The notes: generated by a model from the letters alone, not told the origin. A stretch of 54,084 nucleotides of DNA from Clostridium sp. CAG:678 (GCA_000431535.1 HF991803.1:4905-58988); one strand, 5' to 3'. Positions 42,761 to 52,919 are shown, numbered from the stretch's first letter. Program-made: numbers and translations.

Positions 42761-45481
42761 TTAAGCGTCGTAATCGTAGGACTGAACATCTGCATAGTAA
42801 ACAGCAGCGTTGCCCTCTGCATCCGCAGCGATCACATAAGCGCGCGCATACGCTACGCCTGTCTGAGCGGTAATGCCGAATGTAAGCGCGAACTGACCGT
42901 CACCGGCAGTGTTGCTGTTCTTGTAAAGGTAGCAGGAACCTGTTGTTGCATTCTCAAGAACAAGATCTGTTTCCGGAGCGGCAAAGTCTTTACCGTATAC
43001 AAAACCGGATTCAAGAACCGTGTAGCCGGCAGGAACATTTCTTGTTGCAAGGAATCTTACCTCACCGCTTTCTGTAGGCGTTACATCTACAGCAGCAACG
43101 GTGGGAACAGCAGTTACTTCACCAGAAGTGAACGCTACTTCTACATCAGATGTTACATAGAAGGTGTATTCAGCGCCGTAAGCAGCGTTGTTGCCGTTTA
43201 CAGTCCAAGCCGTTGCCGTGCCCTCTGCAGGAGCAACTGTTACAGCCTGATCGAATCCAACTTCAGCAGTATCATTATAAGTGCTATCACCAACTGTGAT
43301 TACACAGCCGGGAGCGCTTACTGTGTAAGTAAGCTCAGCATCCTTAGCATAGTAAGCAGTTACAACTGCGTTTGCTTCAAGAGCTTTCACCTCTTCAAGG
43401 CTCATGCTCCAGTTTGCAAATGTGTAGCCAAGGTAATCATAAGTTTCAGGCATTGCCTCAAGAGAAGCAAGTTCTGAGCTTGTAACGGTATCAAGTACCA
43501 TGTTGAACTGATCAACAAAGGTTACGGTAAAGTCATCCGTCTGCTCTGCAAATACAGGAACATAGGTAAGGTCTGCATAAGCAGCCGTTGTGTATGTTGC
43601 ATCTGTAGAGATCAGCTTGCCGTTTACGCTCCAGCCAACGAATTCAGCAGCCTCAGCAGGAGAAGCAACAAGCGTGTATTCCTCTTCATAAGGAACTTTC
43701 TGAGCCTCGCCGGTTGTTGGCGCGCTGTTCAGGGTTGTTGAGCCAAGTTCGTTCTGCTCTACCGTGATCATAACGCCGAGCGCAGGAATTACTTCACCCG
43801 GAGTTACAACCTGATGACAAGCGGAGCAAACCGTATCGCCCGTATAACCGTCTTCGCCTCTGGTGGCTTCCTTAACGGTTTCAGGATCAAGCGCAACATC
43901 GCCCTCATGGTTGTTCGGGTCAAGCGCGCCCTCTTCCGTATACGTATCATCGCATCTGGAACAGGTGTAGGTTACCTTGCCCGCTGTTACGCAGGTTGCG
44001 CCGGTGGTTTCTGTGATCTGATAATCATGGCCGAGCGCAGGAATCTCTTCCTGTGCAACGATAACCGTGCTGCAAGCCTCGCAATGTGAACCTTCGGTAA
44101 GACCGGCTGTTGTGCAGGTAGCCGCAACAGCTGCATCCGTTACAACACTTGCATGGTTATTCGGATCGATTTCGGTTTCTTCCGTCATCGTATCGCCGCA
44201 AACGGAGCAAACGTATACGTTTTCACCTTTTGCTACGCAGGTAGCAGCCGTGGAAAGTTCTTCGCTGAGCTGATAATCATGCTCGCCTGCCGGAATGGTT
44301 TCGCCGCCGGTCTGATAACCGCACTTAGAGCAGGTCATAACCGCGCTTGTACCGTCGATCAGCTGGCCGTCCTCATGAACAGGAGGCGTTGCAGGCGTTG
44401 TTTCCTGCATATCACAATCCTCGGTTACAGGTGTGGCAACTTCGGTGTATTCCGTAGTGCCGTCTACCCACTCCGGCCAGGAATAGGTGGTGTACGTATG
44501 CGTGCCGTCACTATTAGAAACGCAAGCGCTGTCCGCTGTGTTCGCAGGAGCCTGAGGCGCTTCGCCGGCAGGAGCAGTTACCTGCTCTGTATGCAGATCC
44601 GCAAAGGTGTAAGTATAAGTTACTTCTTCGGGTTGCGGAGCTTCAGGTCCAGTAATACCCCACTGCGGAAGTGTATAAGTGGTATAACCTAAATCCTGAA
44701 CCTTTTTACCTGCGTTGACACCAGCCGGAAATACTGAGTCATACATATACAGGTATTTATCAAAATTACTCGGTACTGTTTCGATTTGGCTATATGTGGT
44801 GGTACCTACAGGCTGGAATACTTCTGTAATATCGATTTCCTCATCCGGATTCACAAGCTGGAAACCAAATACATTTACAATATAACCATCATAAGTACAG
44901 TTTTCAGGATCATCGCCCCATGAAAGGTCTGTCTGCTGAATAGGAGCATAATCGCGGCAAGAACCTGTTGCAATCATAATGGTTCCTTCTTGTCTAATCA
45001 GAGCCGCATTGGATCCGCCATCCATCAACGCTTCACCGTTTTCAGAGTATTCATCGCAAGTTACAAGCACAGCATTTTGCCCATACTCTGTTCCTGCGTT
45101 GATTGATGAATTTGTTCTGTAATAAGCCGGAAGGACTTTAGAAGTATCGTAGGTCCATCCGACCATATATCCGCCGCCGATTTGGTCAACGTTTTTTATT
45201 GTGACTGCAATAGCAAACATACCATCATCACCAGATGACAAGTCATCCTTGTTTAAATGATGAATATCTGTTATCTCTGCGCCAGCCGTGGCGCTGTCAT
45301 AGCCCCATGCATTTCTGCCATCATAATCGAAAAGATAAATTCCAACTTCAACATCGTAGTCTGTGCACATTGATCCATCTTCGTTATCAGGATTTGGCAG
45401 AGCCATAGCAGAAAGTGGCGTGCTTAAGACAACCATCAGAGCAGAGAGTAAAACAGCTAAAACTTTGCGTAAGTTTTTCAT
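42761..45481 (-). CDS. secreted protein with cohesin-like domain and tandem Cys-motif repeats
   Basis: A 906-residue surface protein. It has a signal peptide (about 1-28, cut after AMA), a cohesin-like beta domain (about 40-245, with FAIAVTIKNVDQIGGGYMVG, YDTSKVLPA and VNVFGFQLVNPDEEI), a Pro/Thr-rich linker, then four or five repeats of about 40 residues (about 380-575) with ATC-x(8-10)-C-x2-C and IPALGHDY or DPNNH, like zinc ribbons. Two to three beta-repeat modules follow (about 580-780, InlB/Flg_new-like, with FVGWSVNG and GYTFANWSMS), and a C-terminal beta domain ends in YYADVQSYDYDA. There is no dockerin, LPxTG, or enzyme domain. It lies 16 bases after the cohesin/dockerin gene. Confidence 0.82.
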   Translation of the reverse strand: MKNLRKVLAVLLSALMVVLSTPLSAMALPNPDNEDGSMCTDYDVEVGIYLFDYDGRNAWGYDSATAGAEITDIHHLNKDDLSSGDDGMFAIAVTIKNVDQIGGGYMVGWTYDTSKVLPAYYRTNSSINAGTEYGQNAVLVTCDEYSENGEALMDGGSNAALIRQEGTIMIATGSCRDYAPIQQTDLSWGDDPENCTYDGYIVNVFGFQLVNPDEEIDITEVFQPVGTTTYSQIETVPSNFDKYLYMYDSVFPAGVNAGKKVQDLGYTTYTLPQWGITGPEAPQPEEVTYTYTFADLHTEQVTAPAGEAPQAPANTADSACVSNSDGTHTYTTYSWPEWVDGTTEYTEVATPVTEDCDMQETTPATPPVHEDGQLIDGTSAVMTCSKCGYQTGGETIPAGEHDYQLSEELSTAATCVAKGENVYVCSVCGDTMTEETEIDPNNHASVVTDAAVAATCTTAGLTEGSHCEACSTVIVAQEEIPALGHDYQITETTGATCVTAGKVTYTCSRCDDTYTEEGALDPNNHEGDVALDPETVKEATRGEDGYTGDTVCSACHQVVTPGEVIPALGVMITVEQNELGSTTLNSAPTTGEAQKVPYEEEYTLVASPAEAAEFVGWSVNGKLISTDATYTTAAYADLTYVPVFAEQTDDFTVTFVDQFNMVLDTVTSSELASLEAMPETYDYLGYTFANWSMSLEEVKALEANAVVTAYYAKDAELTYTVSAPGCVITVGDSTYNDTAEVGFDQAVTVAPAEGTATAWTVNGNNAAYGAEYTFYVTSDVEVAFTSGEVTAVPTVAAVDVTPTESGEVRFLATRNVPAGYTVLESGFVYGKDFAAPETDLVLENATTGSCYLYKNSNTAGDGQFALTFGITAQTGVAYARAYVIAADAEGNAAVYYADVQSYDYDA

Positions 45482-45497
45482 CTAAAATTTTACCTCC

Positions 45498-46646
45498 CTA
45501 TGCAGTAATAACGGTATTTGCATATAAAAGATCTGCGCTATTCATTCCCATGAAATTCATGTAGTTCGTCATATCACCAACAGCAATATCACCACTTAAA
45601 TCAACATCAATGCCAACATCATAATTTTCATTAGTTGAGTTGATGCCTAAGTTATTCACATATATGGTGAAATCACCTACGGAAATATCATCATTTCCGT
45701 CCCAGTTGCAAGCAACGATACCGACCATGGTGTCGGACTCAACGTCCGCACCGTCAACGATGATCGTAAACGTTCTGGCAAAGCCGTACTTATACGTAAC
45801 AGTTGCGATGTACGTACCGTTCGGAACCTTTTCCAGAACAAATTTACCGGTTGAGTCGGTTACCGCGCTGATCGGTGTTCCGTCTTCTGTTTCGATGGAA
45901 ACCGTTGCGCCGGTAGTGGCATACGTGCCAAACGCATCATCCGGCGCTGCAAGCGCGCCTATATATGCAGATACTGTATAATACTGCGTCAGATCCGGCG
46001 AAAGATCACAGGTCATAGGGTACACCGTTGCCTGATAAGATTCGGGTGCAGACAGAGCGTAGCAATCAAAAACCACATTCGGCCAATCCCCCTGTGTATC
46101 GCCGTAATCCACATCAATAAAAGTTAAATTCGGGTCTGTATTTACTGTGATAACATCCTGCATATCAACGGGGGCATCCCCTTTTACGGTTATGCCGATG
46201 GTAAGAAGATCTGCGCCGTTATCGGAAAGAACGGTTTTATCCGGATTTTCAGTAACCAAAAAGAAACTGAATGTGCCGTTTAGGCGATCCATGACCGCGC
46301 CGTTCATTTCCTCTTCATACGCCGCTGTATCTGAAAGGAGTTCTTCCCCAAGAAGATCAAAAGAAAGCAGATCTTCCTGATAAGAAGCGGTAAATCCCAG
46401 TTGAGCGATGGAATACAGATCTGAAACAGAAATGACCATATCATAACTGCCCGGTTGCAGGGCATTGCCGTCATAAACCGTTCCGAGATCATCCATATAA
46501 GCGGCAGAAATTTCGGGCTTTTGTGTGCCGAGCGCACCCTGCTGCGTTTCCGCACTAACGGCTTGCGGACCGACGAAAGCGGAAACAATTGCAGTGAAAG
46601 CGGCAAAAACTGCACACAATCCCTTTTTTACCTTGATATGCTGCAT
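45498..46646 (-). CDS. secreted cohesin-like/dockerin protein
   Basis: A 382-residue protein with a signal peptide (about 1-31, cut near VSA), a cohesin-like beta domain (about 40-205, with SYDMVISVSDLYSIAQLGFTASY and DLLTIGITVKGDAP), a carboxypeptidase-regulatory-like beta domain (about 225-305, TGATVSIETEDGTPISAV, STGKFVLEKVPNGTY) and a C-terminal type I-like dockerin (about 310-370). Both calcium loops are intact: NWDGNDDISVGD and DVDLSGDIAVGD. Having both a cohesin-like domain and a dockerin, it could act as an adaptor. The last 150 residues are almost the same as the end of the giant protein encoded upstream. GAGG lies eight bases before the ATG. Confidence 0.85.
   Translation of the reverse strand: MQHIKVKKGLCAVFAAFTAIVSAFVGPQAVSAETQQGALGTQKPEISAAYMDDLGTVYDGNALQPGSYDMVISVSDLYSIAQLGFTASYQEDLLSFDLLGEELLSDTAAYEEEMNGAVMDRLNGTFSFFLVTENPDKTVLSDNGADLLTIGITVKGDAPVDMQDVITVNTDPNLTFIDVDYGDTQGDWPNVVFDCYALSAPESYQATVYPMTCDLSPDLTQYYTVSAYIGALAAPDDAFGTYATTGATVSIETEDGTPISAVTDSTGKFVLEKVPNGTYIATVTYKYGFARTFTIIVDGADVESDTMVGIVACNWDGNDDISVGDFTIYVNNLGINSTNENYDVGIDVDLSGDIAVGDMTNYMNFMGMNSADLLYANTVITA
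45541..45980. repeat. 440-bp direct repeat, copy 1 (regulatory-like domain plus dockerin)
   Basis: Pairs with 46766-47205 without a single insertion or deletion; I judge nearly nine bases in ten identical, with most changes silent. Both copies code for the beta domain and dockerin at the C-terminus of their proteins. Confidence 0.92.
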
Positions 46647-46685
46647 AAACTGACCTCAAATAAACTTCCTGTAGTAATTACTGCA

Positions 46686-46707
46686 TCCGGCGGGTTACCC
46701 CGCCGGA
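46686..46707. other. intercistronic hairpin
   Basis: Nine-base perfect stem TCCGGCGGG / CCCGCCGGA with loop TTAC, in the 76-base gap between the giant-protein gene and the cohesin/dockerin gene. No T-run follows directly in the direction of transcription, so an mRNA stability or attenuation role is more likely than full termination. Confidence 0.6.
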
Positions 46708-46722
46708 CACTTTTTTAAACTT

Positions 46723-49700
46723 TTAGTTTTGAATAGTTGTGTTGTGATATTGAACTGATCCAGTATTCATTCCCATGAAATTCATATAGTTCGTCATATC
46801 ACCAACAGCAATATCGCCACTTAAATCAACGTCAATACCAACATCGTAATTATCGTTAGATGAGTTAACGCCTAAATTATTCACATATACAGTGAAATCA
46901 CCTACGGAAATATCATCATTTCCATCCCAGTTACATCCAACGATGCCAACCATTGTGTCGGACTCAACGTCAGCGCCGTTAACAACGATCGTAAAGGTTC
47001 TGGTAAAGCCGTACTTGTACGTAATCGTTGCCTCATACGTGCCGTTCGGAACATTTTCAAGAACAAATTTACCCGTTGAATCGGTTACCGCGCTGATCTG
47101 TGTTCCATCCTCGGTTTGGATGGAAACCGTTGCGCCTGTGGTTGCATAGGTGCCGAACTCAGCATCCGGCGTTGCAAGGGCGCCTACATATGCAGATACC
47201 GTATAGCCTTCCGGCTCTACTGCGCCTGCAACAGTAAGTTCGTTTTCAGCACGCATAAGCGCGATCTTAAGACCGTAAACATCAGAAACCTGAAGTGTAT
47301 ACTGATCTTTATTTGCCGGCTGATAAATGCCGGACGCAGCATACGGATATGATGAGTTGCCCTCTACAGCAGCATTCACTGCATTATCAAGAGCAACGAT
47401 GAAGTTATGCCAGCTACCCTCTGTGTAAGTAACGCCATCCGGGTTATTATCAGCGGTATAGGTAGCACCGTCTACTGAATAAGAATCATCTTCGGTATTT
47501 ACAATTACAGAAGTATAAGAAGTACCGGTATAATCCTTATTTTCGCTTGATTTACCGTTTACTGCGCAGGAGATTTCTTCCTCAAGCTTATCGCCGATAT
47601 AACCGCGCTCGGTTACAACAGCAAGATAAGTATCAAACAATCTTTGCGCTTCTCTGAGTTCAAAGGTTGTTGCAGAAGAGGAAGCAACGCTGCTCTCCTC
47701 AACAGTTTCTGTTACGAAATCTGAAAGTTCATATTCCGTTTCATTTGTTGCGTTGTAAGAAGCAAGCTCATCCTCTGCTTCAGAAGCAAGGCAGGAGAAC
47801 GCAAGCTGTGGTTCGCCATCTACATCAATGTAGTAATTATTGAAATAATCTACAGTGATAAGCGCCTCTGCAGCACGGCCTGCGGCAGCCATGTTTTCAT
47901 AGCTTACAACCTCAAAGTCTCTGTTATCAAGGCCGGATCTTACTACAGCAACATTTTCATAAACATCTGTGCCGTAAGAAACATTCAGATGCTCATTAAC
48001 AAGCTGTAAAGCATATTCTGCTTTATCAGAAGCGGATGAAATAGCACCGCGTAATGCAGGATCATCAACTATGCCGTAAGATGTTTCGGCAAACTTGAAT
48101 CTCCAGTCAGGATCTGTTGAAGACGTGGAAGCGTTAGCAGTATCTCTGTAAGTAAATGAGATCTCATTATAATACAGGTTGCCTGCCGCGTCTGACGCCT
48201 GAACATCCGAATCAACATAATACGGAGTCTCAAGCAATTCGCCGCTGCCACTGCCAAGATCAATCCATTCTTTCTCATACTGAACAGCATTCAAAAGATG
48301 ATATTGCGCTTCAGCATCCACACCGGGTTCTCTTACATAGATAGCCTTAAGATCTGTGCCGTCAAGGCTATATACAGTATAATCCTGAGCCGTACCGCTG
48401 ATATTCAGTTTAACAGTTTCCTTTGTTTCGGTAAGGCCGTTGCCCGGAGTTGCCTTTACATTGGTAAAGATAGGATTGTCATAAACCGCAACGCCGTCGC
48501 TGTCTTCATAACGGGTCATATAATATGTACCGTTATCAAGGTAAGCCTCTACACGAAGCGAAGCAAACGTATCGCCGTCCAACTCAGAAGCTGATGCAAC
48601 TTTGTAAGCCACATCACCGATCGGATTGGTTGTGCTTGTATATACGGTATTATTTGCTTTTGTAGTACCATACTCAAGCGCGTTATCCGTTGTGATCGGA
48701 TACTGCTGCGCAGCAAGAACTTCCATAACTGCATCATTGAAGTAGTTATAAACATTGATATCATCAACGTCCGAACTTGTGTAGTTGTTGAGGAATTCTA
48801 CAGAAGTTTCGTAAAGAGATGTAGCTCTTTCGATTTCACCTGTATCGTCCGCAACTGTAATAGGCATCCCGAAAGTCTGAGGATAATCACTGATTATACG
48901 ATAACCAAAGTCATCTCTGCCCTTGGTTGTGCCGGCAGTTACCTGAGTTTCCTGATCCCATACAAGGAAGTCCATTCTCTGGCTGGAGCCGTTGGTTTCA
49001 ATCCTGTTAAACGCAAGAACAAGTCCCGGAATGCAAGATGAAAGTGAAACGTCGCCAGACTGTGTTCTTGAATAATCAAGAACCGTTTTATATTTGCCGC
49101 TGTCTATCGGCAGCCAAATGATGCTGTAAGAGCCGTCTTCTGCCATTTCTGCCTGATGCTTACCGGGCGCATAGCCGTCAGCAAAAGTAAACGTATCGAT
49201 CTGCTCATACGGGCAAACTACATGGAATCTGTAGTCCGTAACCGTAATATCGCTTTCCATCAGATTCATCATATCTGTTCTGTTAAGCGGACTGTTGGTT
49301 ACCCACTGACCGTTCTGATAATAATCATAATAGAATACGTTTACAAGGTCTCCGGTTGCCGGATCACAAGTAACGGCGAAGTAATCCCCGTCGCTGAAAG
49401 ACTTAACAGCAGCAATGCCGTCAATAGGTTTTCCCGTTGTTTCGTTATAAAGATAAAGCGGATAATTGATGTTATCAAGATCAGAAGTTCTGATAATCAT
49501 CTCGTTCGGATACTGAACATTACCGTAATCCTTGAAAATCCTGCCATCTTCAACAACACGATATGTCATTGAAGAATAGGTGCCTGAAGCGGGATCATAT
49601 CCGGCGGAGAACTGCTGAGTAAATCCGCTTCCGCTTGAAGGATCGTAAGTAAGGTTATACCAGTCATTTACTGTAGTTAAATAGTAATACAGTTTCTTGG

Positions 49701-52700
49701 TAAACGTTTGATCATAGATGCTGCCGTAGCCGCCGTAAGGCGTATTACCGTCTTTCTCTACGATTCTGTAATTAACACTAAAGGTTACGATTGCTTCATT
49801 TGAGCCGCCGAAAGCAGCCTGGTCAACAGAACCGCTTACCATAAATGAAGTGGATTTTTCCGGAGCGAGCAGAGAATCATAATTGCCATAATTAAAGGAA
49901 CCTTTATCAGCATTGATGCTTTCGATCTTAATATAAGAACGACTGAGCTGATCGTATCCGCCTGAACCATTCTGGATATAACGGTTGATACCATGGCCAA
50001 GATTCTCTAAAGACATATTAAATGTAAACTGTTTGTTATAGGAATAAGATGAAGTTGCGCTGTTATCCTGAGCAACGTCAAGATCGCCTACTTCATAATC
50101 CTGCAGCTGCGGAGCAAACGCAGGAACGAAACTTGCTACAGCCTGAACTGCAAACATTGCGCCATCCCAGATGGATTCAGGATAGCCGTTGTAGCCTGCG
50201 GCTTCGCAGAGATTTACAACAAATTTACCGAATATACCGATATCAGAATCATCGCCTACTTTACCGCCCAGAACATCTCTCTGGATCACATCGTGGAACG
50301 GATGATTCGTTGTAGCATCCGGAATTACGTGCTGACCATGATAATAAGAATTACTATAACGTGAATCCAGCACACTGTTGATCAGATCTTTTACAAGATC
50401 ATAAGCAACAAGATCTACCGCTTTAGTGGTGATAGAAGGCGCGTTGATGATGGACGCAAACTTATAAATGAAGTTTGTGATACCGCCGGCGCCTGTTTCT
50501 TCATGATTTGAAGTATCGCCAATGTCAAGAACGCCTGAAACGATATCGTTCCAGATCAGATCCTCTGAATCAAACTGACCGGCTTTTGAAGAATCGCTGA
50601 ACTGAAGTTCACCAAGAACCGGAAGAATCGAATTTGCGATAAGATCAATATTCTGCCAAATGGTATTTTGATTTGTAATAAGACAATTATTACTTTCATC
50701 AATGATGCCAAGAAGAGAAGCCACGCCCTTGTCGTTCGCATAATATACGATTACAGAATTAAGAAGGGTGAAAATATCCGTCTTGGTATCCAACTGCTGC
50801 TGATAGGTCTGCGCAGTGTCTACATCATAGATGCTCCAAGCATTGCCGTTGCCGTCCTCAACCGGAACGTACTGGGTCATAACATAACCTACAGCATCGC
50901 GGCACATAGCAAGGATCGTATTCAGATCCACATTGTAATAGCCGCTCTCATCCTTTGCGATCATAGAAGAATAATCAAGGTGAGGAAGAATATCTGACAG
51001 GTATTCTTCAAGCGCTACTGCAGCTACGCCTTCCGCATCGTTGCACGCATCCCATTTATCCTTATGAATCTGGCCAAGAAGACCATCAAGGTTGTTTTCA
51101 AGGCAAGCAATAAGGAACGGAACCATTGCTTCTTCAAAGTTTGCTTCCGTGAGCGGCATGCCGTCGCCGTTATTATGGTAGAATGCAGAAAGGATATTTT
51201 TATCCGTAGCATCCGCAACATACTGAACAACTTTAAGCGCATTGTTTACAAGCGTTGTTGCAACAACTGAAGGTGTGGAATCATTGCCGGTAACCGTAAG
51301 AGACCCTGCGTCAAACTCAGGCAGGAAATCCTTAACCGCAGCTACAAGGAAGTCATTCAGACCGCCAAGGAGCGAATCGTAATTTGCATACTGCTCGCTC
51401 ATAAACTGATCGATATTCGGCGTACCTGTGCACTTGAAGTTCGTATTCAGAGGGCCGGTTTCCGCTTTGAAGTAGTAAACCATCAACGGGCTTCTGCGAA
51501 GTTCATTGAAGAGCTTTGTGGAATCAATATCTCTCCAGTTGTAAGCAGCATCTGCAATAACGTTTCTGTCATATGTAAGATCCTGTTTAACCTGTTCAAG
51601 ATCAAGTCCGAACTCACTTGCCCATTTTTCTACATCAGTTGCAGTGTAGTTTGCCTCAACATCATCGTAATCCCAGGTCTTGCCCTGCGCAAGATACCAT
51701 TCTGTATAATCCCAGTCATAATTTTTAACAGCTGAGTTTATAAGTTTGATAGTTGGCGAAAGAACTGTTTTCCAAGCAATTTCAAACGCCTCATAAGCAA
51801 AATCCGAAAGATTCGATGTTGCAGTCAGTGTCAGATTGGCATCATCCGTGCCGTCTTCATCTTCATCATACTGGAAAATGTAAACATTTCCGTCATCCGT
51901 ATAACAAAGATTCGGATCCGTTATACCTTGTTCATAAAGGTCACGGGAATTTGTTCCGTCAGGATAGGTTACCTGCACATTGATCTGCTGCAAAAGATTC
52001 TCGCTGAGCGCCTGGAAAAGCACGTTATCGAGTTCATATCCCGCATCACCGTTATAGATGTGGTTTGCTTCTTCTTCGTTAAACCAATCGGTTTTGCTTG
52101 TAATGAGCTTAGCTACGATATGGAAAACAAGATTGTCCTGATAACCGCTCGGAAGCGCTTCGCCGAAAAGGCTGCTGAAAAGGTTATCATTAAGAAGCTG
52201 CCAGATATCCACACCTACCCATTCCTGAACAATTGTGCCAAGATTAAGCTGGCCGGTAAGTACCTGCTTGAGCAGCGCATGACTGTTATCCCAGTTTGCA
52301 GTGTTTCTGTAAACCGTAGTGAAGAGCGCTTTCACAATATCCTTTGCGGAATTGCTGGCTCTGTAATCTTTGCCGCAAGCCGGATAACTACCCGTCGCAC
52401 CGGAATAACTGAGATCCGCAATATCATTCAAATTGATATTTTTCGCATCTCCGGCCATACCCAGAAGGAATGAGTTGCCGTCAAGGAAATCGTCAAGCTG
52501 CGCAACGATATCCAAAAGGCCGCTTACACTGTCTATCGTGCCGTTAATATTCAACGTTGTTACCACAATATTGACATTCAGATTTACCGGAATGGCAAGA
52601 TCTGCAAGCACGGAATCCAAATAATCAAGCAACGCCTCAGCAGTCTGATCATCTGTGAGCTCTACCCAACCGAGCGAATTGACCTGATCGCTGGTAAGAG

Positions 52701-52821
52701 AATCATCGTGATACGGTGAATCACTTGCCGCAAAGGCTGTAAGCGCGCCGGAAAAGGCAGTGAGGGACATTACAACCGCGAGAAATAAAGCAAGCAATTT
52801 TTTGCTAAACTTATTTTTCAC
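46723..52821 (-). CDS. giant secreted dockerin-bearing protein of unknown function
   Basis: A 2032-residue product. After the signal peptide (about 1-31, cut near AFA) come about 900 residues rich in helix and Asn/Asp (repeated patterns such as LLDYLDSVLADL, LLDIVAQLDDFL, LLGGLNDFLVAAV, FLIACLENNLDGLLGQI), then a beta-rich region (about 960-1500), a mixed region (about 1500-1880), and the shared C-terminal beta domain and dockerin (about 1885-2020, loops NWDGNDDISVGD and DVDLSGDIAVGD). No catalytic domain was recognised. The longest frame starts at ATG 52836, but that ATG lies within the ribosome site; GTG at 52821, eight bases after GGAGG, begins a normal signal peptide MKNKFSKKLLALF. First gene of the operon. 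Confidence 0.85.
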   Translation of the reverse strand: MKNKFSKKLLALFLAVVMSLTAFSGALTAFAASDSPYHDDSLTSDQVNSLGWVELTDDQTAEALLDYLDSVLADLAIPVNLNVNIVVTTLNINGTIDSVSGLLDIVAQLDDFLDGNSFLLGMAGDAKNINLNDIADLSYSGATGSYPACGKDYRASNSAKDIVKALFTTVYRNTANWDNSHALLKQVLTGQLNLGTIVQEWVGVDIWQLLNDNLFSSLFGEALPSGYQDNLVFHIVAKLITSKTDWFNEEEANHIYNGDAGYELDNVLFQALSENLLQQINVQVTYPDGTNSRDLYEQGITDPNLCYTDDGNVYIFQYDEDEDGTDDANLTLTATSNLSDFAYEAFEIAWKTVLSPTIKLINSAVKNYDWDYTEWYLAQGKTWDYDDVEANYTATDVEKWASEFGLDLEQVKQDLTYDRNVIADAAYNWRDIDSTKLFNELRRSPLMVYYFKAETGPLNTNFKCTGTPNIDQFMSEQYANYDSLLGGLNDFLVAAVKDFLPEFDAGSLTVTGNDSTPSVVATTLVNNALKVVQYVADATDKNILSAFYHNNGDGMPLTEANFEEAMVPFLIACLENNLDGLLGQIHKDKWDACNDAEGVAAVALEEYLSDILPHLDYSSMIAKDESGYYNVDLNTILAMCRDAVGYVMTQYVPVEDGNGNAWSIYDVDTAQTYQQQLDTKTDIFTLLNSVIVYYANDKGVASLLGIIDESNNCLITNQNTIWQNIDLIANSILPVLGELQFSDSSKAGQFDSEDLIWNDIVSGVLDIGDTSNHEETGAGGITNFIYKFASIINAPSITTKAVDLVAYDLVKDLINSVLDSRYSNSYYHGQHVIPDATTNHPFHDVIQRDVLGGKVGDDSDIGIFGKFVVNLCEAAGYNGYPESIWDGAMFAVQAVASFVPAFAPQLQDYEVGDLDVAQDNSATSSYSYNKQFTFNMSLENLGHGINRYIQNGSGGYDQLSRSYIKIESINADKGSFNYGNYDSLLAPEKSTSFMVSGSVDQAAFGGSNEAIVTFSVNYRIVEKDGNTPYGGYGSIYDQTFTKKLYYYLTTVNDWYNLTYDPSSGSGFTQQFSAGYDPASGTYSSMTYRVVEDGRIFKDYGNVQYPNEMIIRTSDLDNINYPLYLYNETTGKPIDGIAAVKSFSDGDYFAVTCDPATGDLVNVFYYDYYQNGQWVTNSPLNRTDMMNLMESDITVTDYRFHVVCPYEQIDTFTFADGYAPGKHQAEMAEDGSYSIIWLPIDSGKYKTVLDYSRTQSGDVSLSSCIPGLVLAFNRIETNGSSQRMDFLVWDQETQVTAGTTKGRDDFGYRIISDYPQTFGMPITVADDTGEIERATSLYETSVEFLNNYTSSDVDDINVYNYFNDAVMEVLAAQQYPITTDNALEYGTTKANNTVYTSTTNPIGDVAYKVASASELDGDTFASLRVEAYLDNGTYYMTRYEDSDGVAVYDNPIFTNVKATPGNGLTETKETVKLNISGTAQDYTVYSLDGTDLKAIYVREPGVDAEAQYHLLNAVQYEKEWIDLGSGSGELLETPYYVDSDVQASDAAGNLYYNEISFTYRDTANASTSSTDPDWRFKFAETSYGIVDDPALRGAISSASDKAEYALQLVNEHLNVSYGTDVYENVAVVRSGLDNRDFEVVSYENMAAAGRAAEALITVDYFNNYYIDVDGEPQLAFSCLASEAEDELASYNATNETEYELSDFVTETVEESSVASSSATTFELREAQRLFDTYLAVVTERGYIGDKLEEEISCAVNGKSSENKDYTGTSYTSVIVNTEDDSYSVDGATYTADNNPDGVTYTEGSWHNFIVALDNAVNAAVEGNSSYPYAASGIYQPANKDQYTLQVSDVYGLKIALMRAENELTVAGAVEPEGYTVSAYVGALATPDAEFGTYATTGATVSIQTEDGTQISAVTDSTGKFVLENVPNGTYEATITYKYGFTRTFTIVVNGADVESDTMVGIVGCNWDGNDDISVGDFTVYVNNLGVNSSNDNYDVGIDVDLSGDIAVGDMTNYMNFMGMNTGSVQYHNTTIQN
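46766..47205. repeat. 440-bp direct repeat, copy 2 (regulatory-like domain plus dockerin)
   Basis: Collinear with 45541-45980 at a constant offset of 1225 bases. The copies mark a recent duplication or ongoing gene conversion of the C-terminal module between neighbouring genes. Confidence 0.92.
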
Positions 52822-52919
52822 AAATTTTACCTCCATGATTTTAAATTACTAAATGAAGTTTTTCCAAAACCGATATTCCGCATTCTGACCACCGGGCAAT
52901 CCGAATTAATGCAGAAAAC

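Noticed and set aside
45541-47205. Direct repeat as a sign of a mobile element
   Set aside because: The repeat is coding and in frame in both genes, with no transposase or terminal repeats; domain duplication explains it.
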